A stretch of DNA of 64,000 nucleotides. Source: Solea solea (lineage: Eukaryota > Chordata > Actinopteri > Pleuronectiformes > Soleidae). Position 1 is the stretch's first letter. Each line of letters opens with the position of its first letter. Shown piece after piece: positions 57,436 to 64,000 of the stretch. A program made the position numbers and the translations under genes. The stretch lies in NCBI RefSeq assembly GCF_958295425.1, contig NC_081149.1:22987964-23051963 (forward strand). Direction: 5' to 3'. The notes beneath the pieces are model-generated. The model saw nothing but the letters and a program-made list of their open reading frames with translations, made no database searches and was not told where the DNA came from.

Positions 57436-59066
57436 GTATTTATAATTGTACATGTAAAAATATAATAATTTCAGTCAGTGAAATGAAATAAAAGACAAGA
57501 CAGACAGAGATATGATGGGTTTACAATGGAAGTAGTTCTGTTGGACTTGTTTAGGAGAGATTTTCTTTCCATATTTGTATTTAAGTGGTTAAAACACTTG
57601 CTATACTGTATAATATAAATGTAATTTAGTTTGACACGGCTGTATACGAGTCTGTATAATCAGTCCTCCGTACACGGTTAATCATTTGCCCTCACACTCT
57701 ATTTTGTGCATTAACCTAATTACAACTGCAGGGCACATCAAGTTTAATAAGTGAGAGTCAAAATGAAGGTTTGTCTCACCTACGGTACCTGGCAGCTTTA
57801 CTCCGCCGGCCTTTACGCTCACTTTCTCCGGGCTGCACTTTATCACAGACGACTGTAGTTTGCTAATGAATAATATTACTGCAGACTATTTATTCAGGAA
57901 ATGCTGTGTTACATTTCTTATCGTATACTTGCTGCTGGAAAGCACACAAGAGGATTCTTTTGGCGTCGCTACATCCCCAACCTTCCTCCTACTGCTGAAA
58001 CGCCACAATTAAACTTTAGATAAATTTAAATTGCATGTTTATTTGTTGGAATAATGGCTGTTTTTGACTCACTACCTGCAATACAGTGCTAATTAGCCTC
58101 CTCCTGAGATAATTAAATATTTTAAGCCTAGGTAAGTTCAAACATTGCTCAGAGGGCCCAAGGGAGGTTAATAATTACTGTAATTGACTTAAGACGACAG
58201 CATAATGATTTATTCTGCCAAGTGTTTTCTTGGGATTACAGCTAATGTTATTGTATTAAACATACACTGTTCAAAAGCGACTCCATAAAATGGAGAGCCG
58301 AGGAAAAGCAATGTTTTAATGCAGTCCATTAATAAGGAGTAAGTGTTATTTGTATGTTAATGCTGCACACAGAGCTAATTCCATGTTAAAATATTCAGAT
58401 GTATTCAGAGGGCATTTTACACAGTGGTGAACACTCTTGAAACAGGTGGTTAAATATTTCCTCATTATTCACCATGTTCAGCCATTTTTTTGTTGAACTT
58501 TTCAGGAAACCTTGGCCGCTCCTCTTTTTGTTTCCACTGGTGTTTCATGTGTGCTGTTCGGGGTGATTTCATTATCTTTTGTGGCCTTTTCCCTGCGTCT
58601 GATTGTGTTTCATAGGTTATCTGAGAAAAGATCCAATCAAGGCTCCAAATGTCCCTGACCTCGGGGCAGAGCCGTTGACATTTCCTGTGTCTGGAGCTCT
58701 GTCTCATGACTGCGTCTCATCCAGTGGAAAATAAAAGACCGCGGCCGACGCTCTGGTTTTGTCCGTGTGTCACTTTCTGTTGAACCAAACAAGCACAAAC
58801 TTTTGATGATTAAAGACTTTAAGCTTTTTTTATTTGCTGGAGCAAAGATTTGGGAAACACTGAGGTCAACCACACAATGTTTTTGATGAAATACAACAAA
58901 AATGTATGATTTTCATATTTATCATTGTTTGGGAGTATAGGTAGTGTTTATCTGCACTGAACTATTTTCTATATAAAACTATTATATTACCATTGGTGTA
59001 GGTTTTAATAGCAGAATGTAGATGTGTTTGTTGAAGACGTTTTTTTTCTTTTTTCTTTTTTGACAG

Positions 59067-59147
59067 GAGTTGGAAAATGTGAGAAAAAGCAGGCAGACAC
59101 TCAGCAAAGGGCTGCAGGCTCAGTTTGGAGTGTGCCAGATCTACCAG
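59067..59147 (+). CDS. 81-bp internal coding exon of an unrecognised gene
   Basis: The acceptor ttcttttttgacag and the donor CAG|gtgagtcg bound 81 nt (27 codons, phase 0 at both ends). Only this frame is open; the other two stop at once. It reads ELENVRKSRQTLSKGLQ and, after AQF, ends GVCQIYQ. The charged start suggests a helical or coiled-coil segment. I do not recognise the family and see no adjoining exon in the remaining 4.9 kb or obviously upstream, so it would sit between long introns. Confidence 0.5.
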
Positions 59148-62100
59148 GTGAGTCGTCAAACACCCAGCTATTTAACCAAGTACTTTTACACATGCTGTAT
59201 ATACACGTATATATTAGCATGTCAAAATATTTCGTTATATAAATATTTAAAACGTGTTGTAAAAAATGATCCGTCTACTCCACTAAGGTTTTATGCAACA
59301 TGATGGATACAAACTGCCTTAAAAGACCAAATAACAAGTCAACACAGCTGTACAGTATATTGTTTACTCTGTGGCGGCTGACCTTTGACCATGAGTGCCA
59401 CCACACCCTCAAAAAAAACAAAGAAATCAAAGCCACTTCTGTGTGACTTCACATCCTCCCCAGCTGAAGACTAATGCAGTTAAATAAGATCATTTGCTCT
59501 CTCATCCTCCTCTTCCTCACATATACTTAATTTTTAACTCACTCCAAATTCCTCAGCTCCACTCCAATCACTCGTTTATACAGTACAACAGTATGTCTGA
59601 TTTTCCTCCAGTATCACCAGAGGAAGCTCGTGTGATACTGGTGTACCACAGTTTGAGCACCATGGCTCGCACACAAGGAGATGAAGATGCTTGAGCAAAC
59701 ACAAGCAGTTACAGTCCCTGTTGCTAAACTGCAGTGGTGTGTGTGCTGTTTTTTTTTATCCTGTATTGAAGCTTATTTATCCTTTTTATTCTCACTGTTC
59801 CTCTGATTCCCGTCTTTTAGTATGACGCACTGTTGTCACTTTACTTTTTATTGTTTTTATTGTCACTTTGCCAGCTGACTTCACAATAAATCAGCTCAGT
59901 CACTGTGTCAGACGGAGTCTAAGCTTCATTAAGAAGACAGATCTTTTTAATGAGCCGATTCTAATGATTCATTACACCGAAAACAACTTGCTTTGCTTGT
60001 CACAAGTTTGTGTAAGGGAAAATGAGGTCCCTGATACCACACCGAGTAAAAAAAATGGAAAAGCGCCATAATGTGTAGGAAGGGTTAAGTGGTGGAGTTT
60101 GTAGTCTCACCGTTAGCTGTCACACACTGGACCTTTTAATTAACACGAGAAAATGTATCCTATCTAATTGATATGAGTATATGTGCCTCGACATGTAGAG
60201 GAAAACTGTCCCAATTATTGTTGATGGCGTAAGTGTGAATGATTTCAGCTGTTTTATCTGTCAGCGCTCGGGAAGTATAAAGTGTTTTTCCTCACAGCTC
60301 ACACAAAACAGCCGTTTGTAGACACGTCTAATAGTCTTTTTTTTTTTACCTGGTGATGTAAAAAAAAAAAAGACGAGACTCAGCACAGTGTTTATTCACT
60401 TCACTCCGTCTCCTCCTGTTAAACAAGTGTTTTGTGAGATTGCTGCACCGTAGGCAACAGTCTCAGCTGTATGCGTGCACATAAACTGTACACACATCAG
60501 CATTTGTACGTCCACTGCAGAGTAACCAATTGCGTCTTTGTTCTGGGGTACAAGCCAACCACTTCTCTTCCTCCAACAAATGTCCTCAAGGTTGGAGGGA
60601 AGAAAAAAGAGAACTTGCTTCACGGACTTAATGCTTCATTAAACAGAGCCAACAGAGATGGCACTGACCCAAAGTCTCAGCCAGTCTGCAGATTTTTTCT
60701 ACACGGCCCTGCTGTGTTCTGCCCTTCATCCCGTCTCCCCGCTCGATGAGAACAGCCTTTTGTCCTGCGGTGAGGTGAAGTAGCTCGCTGAATTAAAATG
60801 TTCTCCTAATGTAATAAACAGTGCCATTGTTGTCCTCATTATCATCGTGTTTACAGGTTAATTACGGTAAGTCGTCAAGGACGTGGGATTTTCTATGCGT
60901 GAAAATGTGAATTAAGGATTTGTTTAGTGAGAATGGAAGATTTAATTAAATCAATTGGTGTAAAAAAAAAAAGGAAAATTTTTAATCAATAGAAATTACT
61001 TTCCCACTTTCACTCTGGTACCAGAATTAAGTATTTTTTAAATGTCCATTCATGTTCCACCCGTGTATGATTCACTTTCACCTATTTCACAACCATTTTC
61101 ATACACATCTTTGCAGGTGTGTGAAGGACATGTATATATGTTATCATGTAGCATTCATGTAACCTGATGCCTGAAAAAATCTATATTTATGGACGTAGGC
61201 TTGAGCTACATGCTATAAATTGTGTGTTAAAGTAAAGTGTGTTAAATATGAGGCAACTGTCAACACATAGTTAGCTCAGCTTAGCACAAAGAAAAGAATA
61301 AAGGTTAAAAAAAAAGAAAAAGAAAAGAAAATCACCTTCCAGCCCCTCCTGAGGTTTAAAAATTAACACATTTTATCTGATTTATTTAATCTGCACAAAC
61401 CTCTCTGCTGGTTGCCTGGCAACTTCAAGGTGAAGACAGAACAAAAGAAAGTTACTGCACCCAACCAGGAAATAGTCCAGCGCATAATAACCCAACAAAA
61501 CCCACAATGTGCTGTTTTTATCGTCTTTTTTTTCTCTAAAAATCAGGCAAGTGAAATATAAAGCTTAATAATTAGTGAGCTTTCAATGTGCTGGTAGGTG
61601 GGTTTTTATTATATCGTACTATCTTTTGTTATCTTTTGTTATCGTCGCTGTTGTAAACACTGCTGAAGAGGAGGAGGAGGAGGAGGAGGAGGGTGTGTGT
61701 GAAAAATGATGGACACGCTTTATGTGTGTAACAAGTGACTCACCACATAACCTCTTCCAGTCAACACAAATGTCAACGCGAGTGTCGCCGTGTGTGTAGA
61801 TATTGTTCCATATCTGCAGCACAGAAACAGAACATTGGTAGAATGTGCTGAGATATTACCGTGGCAACATATCTGTTTTATCACTCTGCTTCAGTGTTTG
61901 TACTTTGAACCCCAATAATAAAAACCAGATAATAACATCAGTTAACAAAATATCCTGTGACAGCTTTTATCTATAACATTACAGTACACTTCTTGACATA
62001 GGTAGAAAGCCCTTATTAGAAGAGGGAAAGGTTGTGTATTTGAAATATTTAGTATTTAAAAGTTACTGCACTCCCACTTCAAAACATTAGAGTGTTTGCC

Positions 62101-63984
62101 AAAGTTTCCCCAATTTAATGCACATACAAAACTTTCCCATTGTCTGTTGTAATTTTTATATAAATGAAGAACCTGTTTGGTCAGCAACTGACGGAGATTG
62201 AAAGTGAAAGTGTCTGCATCGTCAAAATATCCACTAACAATATGGAACAGAGAGTGAGAGTTGGCTAAATTAGGCTCCCTGTTTTGTTTCCCTGTTCCTC
62301 ACACCATCATATTTGTCTTCAAGTGCCTTTCAGATTTCAGCTGTCTGTATTTTAACACATCACTGCAGTCCCTCATTTTCCTAGTTTGGTTGTTTTTCTC
62401 CTTTTTTCAAAGAATCAGAAATTGAATCATTGTTTGTTTGTTTTTTAAAAACTATAAGTGATAATTGGTCAGATATTATATTAAAAAATCTTTAAATGAT
62501 GTAGAATCATTCCTTTTTTTAATTGAATTGTTGCACACTCAGGTCAGAGTGTAATGGCCCTTTTCCAAGATGGTCCCGCCTCGCCTCAGAAACTGATTCT
62601 AACTGAATCATTAGAAACAGTTATTTAAAACTATTTGTTCAGTACTTCCTGCATGAGCGGAGCACAGACTCCGTCTGACACAGTCACTGGACTGAAATAC
62701 AGCGGCAGCTTTTGTGATGCCGGAATACACCAGACTCCTCTGTTAAATATTGTGATTTTAGACATTTCCCTGGTGATTGTTTAATTGTTAAGTGCTTTGG
62801 ATGTGTGTTGCACGTACAGTCTTGCATGCTGTATACTACACAGCACTCACACATATGCGTCCAGATGTTTTTTGGAGAGGGGTAGTGGGGCTTTTTAGGT
62901 TTAGTAACACTGCATTTCAGAACCCAGAGAGGTGTGCTGATGTGCTGTAAGCTGTTATTGTGTATCACAGACCAAAACACCAAACATAAATAGAGTTTAA
63001 AATTTTAATAGTGGATAAACTGACGCCATTATTGTCAATGAAGCCAGTGTTTCCATTTAACATGTTTCCTTAATCTTTGATGTCATATCATGGTCGTTTT
63101 ATGACTTAATGTAATACAATTCTTGCACATAACCCCTTTATAAAAGCAATTAATACAAGAGGATGATGAGCAGTAGAACACCCGTGTACATGTTAATGCT
63201 TTCCAACAAAAACATGCAAGGTGTTAAGATGAGTTTTACAATGACTAAAGATGTTACCTGTCAGAGACTGTCAGCCTTGTTCAGTTGCAGTGTAGTAGTT
63301 GGTCTCGAGGCTGAGATCACTGTGTGTGTCTGTCTCATCTTGAAATCACACATATTTTACTTACTTATTTGTAAGAATCGCTGTGATTGGGTAGAAAACT
63401 TCCACCTTCTAGAGTTTCATTGGCCTTTGATCTTTTATTCCCATTCATTCCTGTGGGATTTGTTCTTCTTCCCTTCTGTGAATGCTGTGATTATTTTTAG
63501 GTCGTTAGGTGGTTAATTGATAGTTGTCTTGTATTGGTGCTTAACTTCACAGTGATGCTGATCAAGTCCTCAGATCTAGATTTCTTTTCACAAACTCCAT
63601 ACAGAACATCAGCTGTAAATGCTAGAAGGGCTTCTCTACTAATCGAAATAACACCCTGAGTATTGCCAACAGGGGAAATCACTGGGGAACTGCAAGGCAA
63701 GCAGACATCCCAAACGTATTGCTATCGGACCTAAACAGGCCGTCAGCCGACACTCCCACTCTCTCTGACCCCCGGACACTGGTTTTAGCAAAGGAGGAAT
63801 ATGTGATACATTGATTAAATAATGTGATAAGCGACATGGCTTTGATCTTCAAAGCAGAAGCTTGCATTGATTTGGTGATGCATCGCTTACCTTTGAAACA
63901 ACTGAAATGCTAAATTCAGTCATGGAAAAGAGACAAGAAACAAGAAAAAACATGACCGATTCCAACTGCCCTCAAAAAGAGGAG
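59148..63984. other. non-coding, AT-rich
   Basis: No exon-like signal that I trust. Contains a MITE end fragment near 62560-62590 and a short (GGA)n at 61667-61690. Otherwise ordinary sequence. Confidence 0.5.
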
Positions 63985-64000
63985 AAGAAGAAGAAGAAGA
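63985..64000. repeat. (GAA)n run at the window edge
   Basis: gaagaagaagaagaaga, continuing past the end of the window. Confidence 0.85.

Larger units (their letters stand above)
42286..59066. other. long non-coding stretch, probably intronic
   Basis: No confident exon in 16.8 kb. Low-complexity pyrimidine or purine tracts dominate 42.6-47.3 kb and microsatellites cluster at 51.6-56.1 kb. Remnant repeats sit at 50590-50890, 55211-55560 and 57196-57435. Non-repetitive blocks at 44.2-44.5, 49.25-49.75, 53.17-53.33 and 57.7-58.4 kb look like possible conserved non-coding sequence. A weak exon-like island at 46164 is described among the findings. Confidence 0.5.

Overview
The window looks like teleost fish nuclear DNA. 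Evidence: one vertebrate neuronal gene split into short exons with GT-AG introns, dense (CA)n/(TG)n, (CT)n and tetranucleotide microsatellites, and typical fish repeats (Tc1-like fragments, a tRNA-headed SINE with a GATGGATGGA tail, an L2/Rex-type LINE 3' end, hAT-like and fold-back MITEs). I see no bacterial-style genes, operons or CRISPR, and most of the long open frames are microsatellite or minisatellite artefacts.

Region 1 (1-22.65 kb), + strand. The only gene I can name is plppr2 (phospholipid phosphatase-related protein 2, also PRG-4/LPPR2). Five consecutive coding exons (11629-11749, 12560-12810, 15467-15643, 16762-16905, 18788-18823) join in phase into 242 codons plus TGA. They cover the end of TM2 through TM6 and the cytoplasmic tail. 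The 5' coding exons were not found and should lie upstream of the window. A probable poly(A) signal at 22633 implies a 3' UTR of about 3.8 kb. The introns hold a 30-bp minisatellite, a palindromic MITE and a short dispersed repeat. The final exon stays open in frame for 53 codons after the TGA and then ends in -STQV, a PDZ-ligand-like C terminus.

Region 2 (22.65-31.2 kb). No confident gene. It holds a 1.2-kb degenerate GATG array, pyrimidine-rich tracts and microsatellites. The fold-back MITE copy interrupted by a hAT-like MITE (with a perfect 8-bp target duplication) lies just downstream of the poly(A) signal, at 22.8-23.5 kb.

Region 3 (31.2-64 kb). Mostly non-coding. Isolated exon-like islands have good splice sites: a possible first exon at 31.26-31.64 kb (+), an EF-hand-like fragment at 33.99 kb (+), a symmetric microexon-like island at 38.23 kb on the minus strand, leader-like exons at 41.6 and 42.2 kb (+), and an 81-bp single-frame exon at 59.07 kb (+). 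I do not recognise the gene or genes. The layout resembles long introns of one or two large vertebrate genes, but that is inference. Several non-repetitive, homeodomain-site-like AT-rich blocks (for example 53.17-53.33 and 57.7-58.4 kb) could be conserved non-coding elements; only alignment could show this.
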